This document shows positions 24,340 through 34,600 of a stretch of DNA of 64,000 nt, in pieces. The DNA comes from Turneriella sp942492915. GTDB lineage: Bacteria > Spirochaetota > Leptospiria > Turneriellales > Turneriellaceae. The stretch is taken from positions 682,001-746,000 of the forward strand of contig OW818662.1 in the NCBI GenBank assembly GCA_942492915.1, given 5' to 3'. The notes beneath the pieces were generated by a model. It saw only the letters and a program-made list of their open reading frames with translations, was not told where the DNA came from and did not search any database. A program made the position numbers and the translations under genes. The stretch's first letter is position 1. The number at the start of each line of letters is the position of its first letter.

Positions 24340-25983
24340 ATGGCTAAAATGTTAGAATATGATGAAGTAGCACGTGCCAAACTGATGACGGGTATCAACA
24401 AACTCGCCAACGCAGTGAAGGTCACACTCGGGCCACGCGGCCGCAACGTCGTGATCGACAAGAAATTCGGCGCACCGACCATCACCAAAGACGGTGTGAC
24501 GGTAGCGAAAGAAATCGAACTCGAAGACGCGTACGAAAACATGGGCGCACAGCTCGTGAAAGAAGTTTCGACAAAGACAAACGACGTCGCAGGCGACGGT
24601 ACAACTACAGCGACGATTCTCGCACAGGCAATTGCGCGTGAAGGTATCAAGAACGTAACAGCGGGTGCAAACCCAATGGATCTGAAGCGCGGTATTGACA
24701 AGGCAGTTGAAGTTGTCGTCGAATACATCGGCAAACTCTCTAAAAAAGTCGAAAACAAAGACATCGCAGCAGTTGCGACAATCTCTGCAAACAACGACCA
24801 TGAAATCGGCAAACTCATCGCTGACGCGATGGACAAGGTCGGTAAAGACGGAGTAATCACAGTCGAAGAAGCCAAATCGATCGAAACTTCACTCGACACT
24901 GTCGAAGGTATGCAATTTGACCGCGGTTACGTGTCATCGTACATGGTGACCGACGCTGAAAACATGACTGCGACGCTCGAAAACGCGCATGTGCTCATCT
25001 ACGACAAGAAGATCAGCGCGGTGAAAGACATCGCTCCGATTCTGAACCAGGTAGCACAGGCAGGCAAACCCCTGCTGATCATCGCTGAAGATCTCGAAGG
25101 CGAAGCCCTCGCAACGATCGTGTACAACACGATTCGCAAAGCAATCAACTGCGTCGCAGTGAAAGCTCCCGGTTTCGGCGATCGCCGCAAGGCAATGCTC
25201 GAAGATATCGCGATTTTGACAGGCGCACAGGTTGTGTCTGAAGAACTCGGCCAGAAACTCGAAAGCGTTACGATGGCGAACCTCGGTAAGATCGAAAAAG
25301 TGATTATCGAGAAAGAAAACACCACGATTATCAAAGGCGGCGGCAAAGATTCTGATATCCAGCACCGCATCAAGCAGATCAAGAAGCAGATCGAAGAGAC
25401 AACTTCTGATTACGATCGCGAAAAACTGCAAGAACGCCTCGCGAAACTCGCGGGCGGCGTAGCGGTAATTCACGTCGGCGCGGCGACCGAAGTCGAAATG
25501 AAAGAGAAAAAGGCACGTGTCGAAGACGCGCTCTCAGCAACGCGCTCAGCGGTTGAAGAGGGTATCGTTCCCGGCGGCGGTCTGACCCTGCTCAAGGCAA
25601 TCGAAGTGGTTGCAAAACTGAAGCTCGAAGGCGATCAAGAGACCGGCAAGAACATCGTCATGCGTTCACTCGAAGAGCCAATGCGTCAAATCGCTGCGAA
25701 CAGCGGTCTTGAAGGCAGCCTCATCGTTGAGCGTGCAAAAGGCGAAAAAGAAAATATCGGCTTCAACGCGGCATCACTCGTATGGGAAGACATGCTGAAA
25801 GCCGGCATTATCGACCCTGCGAAGGTGACACGCTCTGCACTGCAGAACGCTGCATCGATTGCATCGCTGGTGCTCACAACCGAGTGCCTCATAGCCGACA
25901 AACCGGAGAAAAAAGACGGTGGCGGCATGCCGGGCGGTATGCCAGGCGGCATGGGTGGCATGGGCGGAATGGGCGATTTCTGA
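24340..25983 (+). CDS. groEL: Chaperonin GroEL
   Basis: A 547-residue GroEL with KVTLGPRGRNVVIDKKFGAP, the ATP-site GDGTTTATILAQAI, PGGGLTLL and a C-terminal Gly-Gly-Met tail (GGMPGGMPGGMGGMGGMGDF). Folds proteins in the cytosol together with GroES. Codon use is strikingly biased towards a narrow codon set, as expected for a highly expressed gene. ATG 24340 has AAGGAG upstream. Confidence 0.98.
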   Translation: MAKMLEYDEVARAKLMTGINKLANAVKVTLGPRGRNVVIDKKFGAPTITKDGVTVAKEIELEDAYENMGAQLVKEVSTKTNDVAGDGTTTATILAQAIAREGIKNVTAGANPMDLKRGIDKAVEVVVEYIGKLSKKVENKDIAAVATISANNDHEIGKLIADAMDKVGKDGVITVEEAKSIETSLDTVEGMQFDRGYVSSYMVTDAENMTATLENAHVLIYDKKISAVKDIAPILNQVAQAGKPLLIIAEDLEGEALATIVYNTIRKAINCVAVKAPGFGDRRKAMLEDIAILTGAQVVSEELGQKLESVTMANLGKIEKVIIEKENTTIIKGGGKDSDIQHRIKQIKKQIEETTSDYDREKLQERLAKLAGGVAVIHVGAATEVEMKEKKARVEDALSATRSAVEEGIVPGGGLTLLKAIEVVAKLKLEGDQETGKNIVMRSLEEPMRQIAANSGLEGSLIVERAKGEKENIGFNAASLVWEDMLKAGIIDPAKVTRSALQNAASIASLVLTTECLIADKPEKKDGGGMPGGMPGGMGGMGGMGDF

Positions 25984-25987
25984 TTCA

Positions 25988-26020
25988 CTTTTGGTGTGTT
26001 GCGTCGCAACACACCAAAAG
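25988..26020 (+). repeat. Perfect stem-loop just after groEL
   Basis: CTTTTGGTGTGTTGCG (25988-26003) is the exact reverse complement of CGCAACACACCAAAAG (26005-26020). It starts five bases after the groEL stop and has no U-tract. It belongs to the set of long 3'-end hairpins in this window and sits in front of the true terminator. Confidence 0.8.
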
Positions 26021-26035
26021 TTCGCAAAATTCCAG

Positions 26036-26060
26036 AAGGCACCGCAAGGTGCCTTTTTTG
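26036..26060 (+). terminator. Rho-independent terminator of groESL
   Basis: AAGGCACC (26036-26043), loop GCAA, GGTGCCTT (26048-26055), then further T. A textbook intrinsic terminator about 50 bases after groEL. Confidence 0.93.
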
Positions 26061-26132
26061 TTGTTGCATCCGGCTTTTTTGTTTCGTCGCATCGAGTTGA
26101 GCACACGGGAGTACCGATAAGGGAAACAAGCG

Positions 26133-26897
26133 ATGATGAAACACAGTCTTCTTATTTATGCTTCTCTTCTGCTCTTTCCGGTATTGATTCTTGCGCAGGG
26201 ACAACCTGCAGCCAAGTCTGCTGCTGCGCCGGCCCCCAAAAAAGTTACGATCAAAAAACCTGATGCGAAAGGGAAGGGCAAACAAGACACTCCGGCCGAA
26301 CCTATCGCTGAAGGCGAGCTGAGCGCAGCGAATAACTATGGTCGGCCGTGGAAGCGCAGCATGCTCGATCTGAGAGTCGGGCTTTATGGACCCATGACAA
26401 TACCCATCGGCCAGGCCTCGCAGGTGCTCAACATGGGTTTCGGCGGCAGCCTGTGGGCGTCGGCAGAAACGAGTTTCATTAAACTTCCGAAATCCAAAAT
26501 ATTCGAAAATACCCTGCTGATTTACGAATTCAGTTTCTATAAAGTCACCGGTACGTCGGTGCTCAGCAAAGTGGGCCAAGATACCAATGCGGATTTCGTA
26601 ACCAACGCAGGCGCGGTCGGCAAAGCGTACGATGTGCCCTTTTCACCCAAATTTACCCTGCGTTTTGTGCCTTATTTCGGTTTTGGCCTGACAAACATCA
26701 CGTCTGACACCAAAACACCGATCGGCAATATTCGTGCCGTTTCGGGCGATATCATCATGAAATACGGCTTTGTCACCGCGTACGATTTTGACCGCCGCTG
26801 GCAGGCAATCATGGTGATCGATCATTTTGTCTATTTCGAAGAGAAAATCGGCATGGCGCTGCGCATCGGCTTCGGTGCGACGATGATGATTTTTTAA
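26133..26897 (+). CDS. Exported protein, probable outer-membrane beta-barrel
   Basis: A 254-residue protein. Signal peptide MMKHSLLIYASLLLFPVLILA (about 1-21), a Lys/Ala/Pro-rich linker (about 22-60), then alternating hydrophobic strands with aromatic residues: MLDLRVGLYGP, MGFGGSLWASAET, LLIYEFSFYKV, FTLRFVPYFGFGL, IMKYGFVTAYDFD and the final GMALRIGFGATMMIF. Ending on Phe is the outer-membrane-barrel C-terminal signature. An 8-strand barrel is likely. No family is recognised. Single gene between the groESL terminator and the giant lipoproteins. Confidence 0.75.
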   Translation: MMKHSLLIYASLLLFPVLILAQGQPAAKSAAAPAPKKVTIKKPDAKGKGKQDTPAEPIAEGELSAANNYGRPWKRSMLDLRVGLYGPMTIPIGQASQVLNMGFGGSLWASAETSFIKLPKSKIFENTLLIYEFSFYKVTGTSVLSKVGQDTNADFVTNAGAVGKAYDVPFSPKFTLRFVPYFGFGLTNITSDTKTPIGNIRAVSGDIIMKYGFVTAYDFDRRWQAIMVIDHFVYFEEKIGMALRIGFGATMMIF

Positions 26898-27074
26898 ACC
26901 AACTGCCATTTCAAGAGGGGTTGATCGCTCATTTGATGTGACATAACGCATCTCTGCCATCAGTTTCCTTTTTCAGGAGGCTCTTAGTTATAGTTGTGCC
27001 CTCATTATAGTTCAGCATGCACAAATGTCGTACATGATAAGAGGAAACCGTCCAAGAGTACTATAGAGGACAGC

Positions 27075-30000
27075 ATGAGAAAAATCACGACATTAGTGCT
27101 CGCACTCTCGGTTCTGCTGGTCACCGCCTCGTGCGGCAAGGTTTCTGGAAACGAAGACCAGACCAAAGAATCGAATTCATCGGGCGTTGTGAGCCCACTT
27201 GATCCGGGCGGTTCGGCGGCCGGGTCGCCCCCGGCTTACGTTTCACATCTCGCTGTTTCGAGCACCCAATTCGAAGTTACGCTCACAAAAGAATGCACCG
27301 ACGCGACAGGCCTGAATTCTGCGAACTTCATATTGAGCAACGGTCTGCAGATAACGGGTATCACCAAAAAATCAGGCGATGCCCGCACGCTCGTCATTAC
27401 GACGACAATACAACAATCTATCTCATATAATTTAACCATGCTCAATCTCGTGAGCACCGATGGCGGTGTACTGAACGGCGTGTTGCAACTCTCGTTTATT
27501 GGTTTGCCGTCGCCTGCAATCACGAGCGTAGCGTGGCGCAATCCGTCAGACACGGCGAATACACTGCCTGCGACGCTGGGTGTGATTAATCTCTGCCAGC
27601 TGACCAGTGGAGCCGGCGCAAATTGCACCAATGCCCCTTTCTATAATCACTCCGCGCTCTATGGAATTCTCACTGGTGCGAACGCCGTTGCGTATCGCTA
27701 CAAAATCGACACGGGCGCCTGGTCTGCAGAAATTCCGATTGCGACTCCATTGAACCTCGCGGGTCTCAGCGAAGGTTTTCATACGCTCTATATCGTCGGT
27801 AAGCATACCAACGGCTACTGGCAGAGTGAAACCGCGGGCGACGTCTACAGCAAGTCATGGGTGCAAGACACGGTAGCTCCCGAGGCGCTGCTTGATCCTT
27901 TGACGCTGCCGGCTTCTGTGACGGCGTCGCTGAGTCTCAGCGTGCGCGCCGTAGGTGCGGATGTATCATATTTCAGGTATTGCCTCGACAATGGGACGAT
28001 CAACGACTGCGTCACGAATACCTGGCGCGGTTCTCCCGATCTCGCAAGTTCTGGTCTGGCGATACCCAACGCCGTCTACGTTGCCAACCTCGTGCCGGGC
28101 TCTGTGCGCGTGCGCGTGCTTGCGATCGATGCTTCGGGCAACGTGCAGGCGACGCCCGTTTCGGGCGGTACGTATTCTTACACGATTGACACCGGTGCCG
28201 TCGAAGCCGTCTTTCAGCTTTCTGATCTGACAGCGATCACTCCCGTGATGACGTCAGTCACAGTGAACGTACTTGGTTCGAGCGGAGCCGCCGCGTACAA
28301 AGGCAAGATCGTCGATGGCACCGACTGCAACACGGGCACAGGTTGGGATGCGCTGCCCGAACAACCGCTGACGACGCCGATCACCGCAACGGGGCTTACC
28401 GACACCGTGGCGCAAAAAACGGTGTGCGCGATCGGCAAGAGCGTGAGCGGCCTCTACTGGCAGGGAGGCTGGACAGGCACGGCGACAGCGCCGATCATCA
28501 CCAAGTACACCTGGACAATCGACACCACACCACCGACAACGATCATCAACTGGATTAGCCCGGTCGCACAGCCGACGACCACGACGCAAACAACCGGATA
28601 TGAACTGCAGATTTCGTCGACGGGCGCAGCGATCAGCTATCGTTATGCCCTGGTGACAGGGGCGGGCACGAGCTGCACAACCGCTACCTATAACTCCGAG
28701 GTGACGGCCGACACTGCAATCACCCTTGGCTCGCCGGCAATTGCGACAACAGGCGTCACCGTTTACAAAGTTTGTGTCATCGGCAAAGATGCTGCTGGCA
28801 ACTGGCAGGCAGTCGCATCGGCGACCTCAACAGCAGAGTGGACAGTCGACGCAGAACCGCCGGCGAACAACCCAGCGTTTGCTGCGGCTTCGGCGAGTAT
28901 AGCGTCTTTCAGCACGCCGGTTATAAATTTTTTCATCGATAACGGCAGTGCGACGAGCGATACCAAGACCTATCGGGTCCAGGTCGCAAAAGACACAGCA
29001 TTCACGCAATTGATCAGCGATACGTACGTACCAAGCTGCAAGAATATCACTTTACCCGATTGCCCCGCGGCTCTCGGTACAAAACAGTTTTCCATTGCCG
29101 TTGACCCTTACACCTCAGGCACGGTCTATTCACGCGTTCAGGCAGGCGACCCCTATGGTAATTTTCGCAGTGATTGGTCTGCGACGTCAGCCGAGCACTT
29201 CGTCAAAGGGCGTATAACCGGCAAGGTCGTCAACACAGCCGGCGCGGCCATCAGCGGTGTTTCAATCCGCATCTACGAAGCTGATGGTACATCGCTCAGC
29301 GGTCAGTACCCCGACCAGGTGACCAATGCGTCAGGTAATTTCACGTTCACCGACGTGCATACGGCGAAGAATCGATACCGTATTGCCGGCGCATTTTCTG
29401 ACGCCACATACAGACCTGCGATGAAGCGCGGCATTAGTGTACGCGATGAAGGCAGCGGAGCGACCATCGTGACGAACATTGGCTCGATGACCTTGGTGCC
29501 GCTTTCGGCTACGACTCCCCGTAATATCGTCGCGAAGATTGTCGACGCTGACGACGGCTGGATGCTGGGCTACGCAGAAGTTAAGCTCATCGACTGGCAG
29601 GGAAATGTCGTGGGCACTGCTGCGCGTTCGGTTTCGACCAACAATGCATACACGGACTGCGACGACGTCGCACCTGCCGGCAATCCGCCAACGAATTTGC
29701 CCAAACAAAGATCGAATGGCAACGGGATTTGCGGTGACGTCACTTTCAGCGCGGTAACGCCAGGCACTTATTCGCTGCAAGTCAACGGCAGCAGCTGGGA
29801 TGCAGGTAACCAGACATATAACGAACTCTGGCAAGAAAACCTTGTGGTAGCAAGCCCCGGCGAATCACAATTCCTGATCATTCGTGCGGGCGGGGCGACG
29901 ACCTCAACGATTTACAATCCTGTCACACACTCGGTGCGAGCCGGGCCGACAGTCAGCGGCGGTGCGGCACCGAATACCGGCACTCTGGCCTTTGCGATAC

Positions 30001-31652
30001 CCAGTGGCCCTTTTAGCGGCAAATATCTGATGCTTCGCGGCAACACAACGAACACCACGCGCATATTCAACCCGATTGATATTTCGAGTTCTCTGGCGGG
30101 GCCAAACCTTTCGGGGAATGCCGGTGCCGGTGCGCATGCATTCAACATCACTTCGGGTTTGCACAACGGCAAGGTGCTGATTGTACACGGCAACAGTACC
30201 ACGGGAACGTCATTGTATGATCCGGCGACGCACACGATCGCCGCCGGCCCTGCGCTGTCGGCCAATGCCGCTGCTGGTGCGCATGCTTTTACCCTTACGG
30301 CGGGCACGCATAATGGAAAAACCATCGTGATACATGGTGGCGGTGCAACAACATCATCACTTTATGATCCGGCGACGAACGCGTTTGTTGCGATGACGGG
30401 ACCCTTGCCAGCGGCTGCAGGAACCGGTGCCTTCTCTCGCGTGATATCGACCGGGCCCGATGCAGGCAAGACACGCATCGTGCTTGCAAACGGCGCCAAC
30501 AATACTGCGCTCTACGATCCGGCTGCGCCTGATAACTTTGCGGCGAGTTCGCCGCTAGACGGGTCAGCCGGCCCGGGCGCGCATGCGTTCAGCATCAACT
30601 CTGGTACAAACGCGGGCAAAGAGCTATTTGTCCATGGCGGCGGTTCGACCTCGACTTCGCTCTACGACCCTGCAACGAGCAGTTTCGGAACCGGGCCGGT
30701 GCTCTCTGCTATTGCAGCCGGCGGCGCTTCGAGCCTTTCGATTGCTACGGGAGTTCATAGTGGAAAGCAACTCGTAGTTCTGGGCAACAACACGACGGCG
30801 ACTTCGCTGTTTGATCCGGCGACGAATACATTTAGCGCTGGCCTTACCCTTTCGAACGCTGTCAATACCAGCGGTTATGTGCTACCGCTCACCAACGTGA
30901 GTGCAGGGCGCTTGCCGCTCGTTCGAACGCTGACGGGTCAAGATCTGAAGGTTGTTTTGAGCTGGGGGGCCGGTGACCCCTATGACCTTGACCTGCATGT
31001 CGTCGGCACATTGCCTGCAGGGCAAACCGTAACCAACGTGAACGGTGACGATTGCGGCACCGGAAATAACACACTGTTCCATACCTGGGCGGCACGGCCG
31101 AATGTCGGCATGACGTGGGCACAGCAATATTCCGCCAAGACGCGCACTTACATTCAGGGCAACGCGGCCTATAATGCGAGTAACTATTTTCCCACGAGCC
31201 CCGACACGACCACGGCGCTCGTGCAAGACACGATCACGGGTTTTGGCCCCGAAGCGATCAATTTCATCGGCGGCTACACCGACGGTACCTATTGGTTCAG
31301 CGTCGCGAACTGGAGTCAATGGTTCGCCGCTTCTTACCCTGGTGCCGATAAGTTTAACCAGCAGTGGGATGTCACCAACGTAGAAATACGCGTTTATGAT
31401 GCGAGTGGCCTCGCCTTTCAAATGGCGGCAGGCGCACCGGCTGCAACACCAGATTTTACCGAAGCCGCGTCGGCCGCCGGCTGTTCTTCGACTACAGACT
31501 GGCAGCAGTGCGAACTTTGGCGCGCATTCAAAATGACGGTTTCGGGCACCGGCCCCGCGTCGCGCACATTTGAGCCGGTCAACGGTTACGCAAACTGGCC
31601 CGATAACTCGGGAACGCAAGACCAGAGCAAATGCAAGATGGGGAACTTCTGA
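27075..31652 (+). CDS. Giant multidomain lipoprotein with seven-repeat propeller-like region
   Basis: A 1525-residue protein. MRKITTLVLALSVLLVTASC is a lipoprotein signal (Cys20). About 50-700: tandem Ig/fibronectin-like modules marked by DTTPP, YRYALVTG and VCVIGKDAAGNWQ. About 713-760: carboxypeptidase-regulatory-like domain (GRITGKVVNTAGAAISGVSI). About 935-1270: seven repeats of 49-50 residues, each with an [LI][YF][ND]P motif (IYNPVT, IFNPID, LYDPATH, LYDPATN, LYDPAA, LYDPATS, LFDPATN), as in kelch-type propellers. About 1290-1525: YfaP-like domain starting VVLSWGAGDPYDLDLHVVG. ATG 27075 replaces an upstream frame start. The next gene starts two bases after its stop. Surface adhesion or scaffold role is a guess. 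Confidence 0.85.
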   Translation: MRKITTLVLALSVLLVTASCGKVSGNEDQTKESNSSGVVSPLDPGGSAAGSPPAYVSHLAVSSTQFEVTLTKECTDATGLNSANFILSNGLQITGITKKSGDARTLVITTTIQQSISYNLTMLNLVSTDGGVLNGVLQLSFIGLPSPAITSVAWRNPSDTANTLPATLGVINLCQLTSGAGANCTNAPFYNHSALYGILTGANAVAYRYKIDTGAWSAEIPIATPLNLAGLSEGFHTLYIVGKHTNGYWQSETAGDVYSKSWVQDTVAPEALLDPLTLPASVTASLSLSVRAVGADVSYFRYCLDNGTINDCVTNTWRGSPDLASSGLAIPNAVYVANLVPGSVRVRVLAIDASGNVQATPVSGGTYSYTIDTGAVEAVFQLSDLTAITPVMTSVTVNVLGSSGAAAYKGKIVDGTDCNTGTGWDALPEQPLTTPITATGLTDTVAQKTVCAIGKSVSGLYWQGGWTGTATAPIITKYTWTIDTTPPTTIINWISPVAQPTTTTQTTGYELQISSTGAAISYRYALVTGAGTSCTTATYNSEVTADTAITLGSPAIATTGVTVYKVCVIGKDAAGNWQAVASATSTAEWTVDAEPPANNPAFAAASASIASFSTPVINFFIDNGSATSDTKTYRVQVAKDTAFTQLISDTYVPSCKNITLPDCPAALGTKQFSIAVDPYTSGTVYSRVQAGDPYGNFRSDWSATSAEHFVKGRITGKVVNTAGAAISGVSIRIYEADGTSLSGQYPDQVTNASGNFTFTDVHTAKNRYRIAGAFSDATYRPAMKRGISVRDEGSGATIVTNIGSMTLVPLSATTPRNIVAKIVDADDGWMLGYAEVKLIDWQGNVVGTAARSVSTNNAYTDCDDVAPAGNPPTNLPKQRSNGNGICGDVTFSAVTPGTYSLQVNGSSWDAGNQTYNELWQENLVVASPGESQFLIIRAGGATTSTIYNPVTHSVRAGPTVSGGAAPNTGTLAFAIPSGPFSGKYLMLRGNTTNTTRIFNPIDISSSLAGPNLSGNAGAGAHAFNITSGLHNGKVLIVHGNSTTGTSLYDPATHTIAAGPALSANAAAGAHAFTLTAGTHNGKTIVIHGGGATTSSLYDPATNAFVAMTGPLPAAAGTGAFSRVISTGPDAGKTRIVLANGANNTALYDPAAPDNFAASSPLDGSAGPGAHAFSINSGTNAGKELFVHGGGSTSTSLYDPATSSFGTGPVLSAIAAGGASSLSIATGVHSGKQLVVLGNNTTATSLFDPATNTFSAGLTLSNAVNTSGYVLPLTNVSAGRLPLVRTLTGQDLKVVLSWGAGDPYDLDLHVVGTLPAGQTVTNVNGDDCGTGNNTLFHTWAARPNVGMTWAQQYSAKTRTYIQGNAAYNASNYFPTSPDTTTALVQDTITGFGPEAINFIGGYTDGTYWFSVANWSQWFAASYPGADKFNQQWDVTNVEIRVYDASGLAFQMAAGAPAATPDFTEAASAAGCSSTTDWQQCELWRAFKMTVSGTGPASRTFEPVNGYANWPDNSGTQDQSKCKMGNF

Positions 31653-31653
31653 C

Positions 31654-34600
31654 ATGAATACCGCGCTCAGCAATAAGCGCGCATTCTGGCGTTTGCCGCT
31701 TTTCGGCATTCTTGTGCTGATGCTTTCAACGCAGGCCTGCGTCGGCAAATTTCTGTCGACGCTGCTCTCGACTGAGAACGCGCAGTTTAAGCTACTCGAA
31801 GTCGTGCCGGTCGCCAACACGAAGATTCTCGTCGGGTTCAACAAACCGCTCGATTATGAGAAGGGCGCTCTGACGCTCAGCAACTATTCTATACCTGGGC
31901 TAAACCCGATTTCGGTTACCAAAGGCGCTGAGACCAATCAGGTCTATCTGTTTCTCGACCCCAACGCGCCCGATAACGAACGCATGCAGAGGCAGAGCTA
32001 TACGCTCAGCGTGTCGGGCATTAAAAATCTGTACCTCGATGATCTCTTGCCGGGTGACGAAAATCGGAGTAAGCAGTTCATGGGCGCACGATGGTTGCGG
32101 GCCACCTGTCTCGATGATGCGGGTACATTCACCTGCCCATCGTCAGCGACGACGCTGGCCGCCGACGTTACCGTCACCGTGCGCGGAGATTACGCGCGCG
32201 GGGCTGCCTACCGTTGGCGCCTCTACAATGTGACCCTTGGCAGCGACCACTTTGCGCTTAGCGCGCCGGCGCCGGTTGCGAACACTTTTGTGATTCCGAA
32301 TACGATTCCAACGGGCGATTTTCGCATCGATCTCATGATTCAGGACGACGCTGGTGCATGGCAGCCTGCGAGCGACTTGACGCAAATTTTCTTTTCCGTC
32401 GACAACACCTCTGTCTCAGATATTGGCCTCTCGAACGTGCCTGCCGCGCTGACGAGCAGCACCGTCACGAACATTTCAGTCGCCTACAGAAGTTGCATCG
32501 AAGCGGGTTTTCCGAACGGATACGCGGTGCCTTGTTACTCGGCTGCGACTCCGGTGTCGGCGCAGATTCCCGCGAGCTACAAATACCGCGTGGGCACCAA
32601 GGCCGGGCCAACCTGCACAGGCGCCGGCTACACATTTGGCGCGTGGAGCGCCACCCGGTCGACCAACCTGCCGATCAATGAGGTGCTTTCGGTCAGCCAA
32701 TGCTATAACGTTCAAGTTGTCGCGGCAGATAATGTTGGCAACTTTCAGTGTAATACCGCCGCAGCCGACGGTGCAACGGGCGCATGTACAAACCCGGCGG
32801 GACCTGGGACAGGCAGTATTACCGATTTTTTCGCGACAAAAACCTATCAAGAGACGCGCTTTCTGCTCGACACAGTCGCACCAACGGCCGCGTTTGTGGC
32901 CAATACTCTTCCCGTGGCGACAACCTCGGCGACGAGTTTTGCCGTCGCAGTCGATAGTACAGATCTGTCAAAATACCAGTATCGCGTGATCGGTACCGGC
33001 TTTTCGGGTACGTGGTCGACCGACAAGAACCCTGGGGTTGCCGGCGATCTAATTTCGGCAGCGGGGCTCATTAATGGTTCGTATCGCATTGAGATTGTTG
33101 GGAAAGATGCTGCGGGTAACTATCAGGCGACGGGGTCGGCAACGGCTTATGACTTCGTCGTCGACACTACGGCGCCGACCGCGACGCTTGCGAGCCAGGG
33201 CAATTGCATAGGGGCGGCAGGCACAACTTCGGCCCCCGACAACGGTTTACCTAGAAATCCGACCCGCTACAATTGCCACAATGTGCGCGTCAATAACGTG
33301 ACGTTCTATAAATACACGATCGTCAGCGGCAATACCTGCCCAACGGCAGCGGGCGATTATGATGTAAACGGCCAAAAGATTTCTGCGACTGAATATATCT
33401 CGGCCGATTCGACCGCGTGGGTGAATGGAACTGATTACAGCATCTGCGTCATCGGCTCGAATAATGGCGCGCTCTACCAGGGCACCTCGGCAAGCGCCGT
33501 AACCCGGCATACGTTTCGTTATGACACAACGCCCCCGACATCGCAGGTCTTGACTTGGATTTCCCCCGCGCTAGACCTTTCCGGAAAAAGTACGGTCAAT
33601 ACCGACGTCAACGTGCAGATTGGCAAACTTGGTGCCGAGAACCTGGTAGGTTACAAAGGCACAATCGTCACCGGCGCATGCCCGGCTTCGGCGACGATGG
33701 TTGCCGACAACACGACCTACCCGGAAAAATCGCCCGAAACACCGCTGCAGGCCACCGGGCTCGCGGTCGGCACCGTGCGCATCTGTTTTATCGGTCGCGA
33801 TGCAGCGGGCAACTATGAAGCAGCGACGCAGAGCGTGACATACACGGTGTTCGCGCCACCCGCACCGAACGACGGCGTGGCAGGTCTCGATGACCTCTAT
33901 GCAAATACTTTCAACTACACCTGGGTGACCGGCGCTGGCATTCCCACAGGCACCCAGGAAATTCGGATACGTGTCTGCAAAGATTCTGCCTGCACCGAAC
34001 CACTACCGGGAATGCAAAACGGTGTGCTGGTCTGCAATTCTGTCGGCACGTGCGACGCAACTTCATCGTACACGCTTAACACCGGGTGCGCTGGTCTCAG
34101 CTGCATCAAGCAGCTGAACGGTGCAACGTATTATGCGCAGCTCAAGGTTAAAGATTCGGTAGGCGTCGAAAGCGGCTTCAGCGCATCGTCTTCGGGTAAA
34201 CGCATCACCGGTTCTGTGACCGGTACCGTTCGAGACACCAATAACAATCCGATCGCCGGCGCCACGGTGAGGCTTTACGGTGACCCGCTCTGCGCAAGTG
34301 CGCAGATTGGCGGCGACGCCGCATCGGCGGGTGATGGTTCATTCAGCCTGACGCTTGCTGGTGGTTACGCGATCCCCATTAAACTGGCGACGTCAGGGTA
34401 TTGTATTCGTGTGAGTACGGTGGGCCCCGTGCGTGAAGGCACGAAGACCTACATTGAATCATTGGCGGGCGCTGCTACAAACGCAGGCAACATCTACGCG
34501 GTCGACACGACGGGCAAAGGCTGTATGATCGGCGCCGTTGTCGATGGTTCAAACGGTTCTCAGCTTTTACTTTCGAACGCAACGTTTACCCTGAAAGATT

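Noticed and set aside
25918..25980. GGM-coding repeat as a DNA repeat element
   Set aside because: It is the normal Gly-Gly-Met tail of GroEL.
25686..26579. 297-residue minus-strand open frame over groEL end and the next gene
   Set aside because: It is antisense to groEL and an exported protein with clear signals, spans the groESL terminator, and its translation has no domain character.
26994..27074. Upstream extension of the first giant lipoprotein
   Set aside because: The extension has no signal peptide and would hide the clear lipoprotein signal starting at 27075.
30882..31844. 320-residue minus-strand frame over the junction of the giant lipoproteins
   Set aside because: Antisense shadow of two well-supported genes; Arg/Cys-rich low-quality translation.
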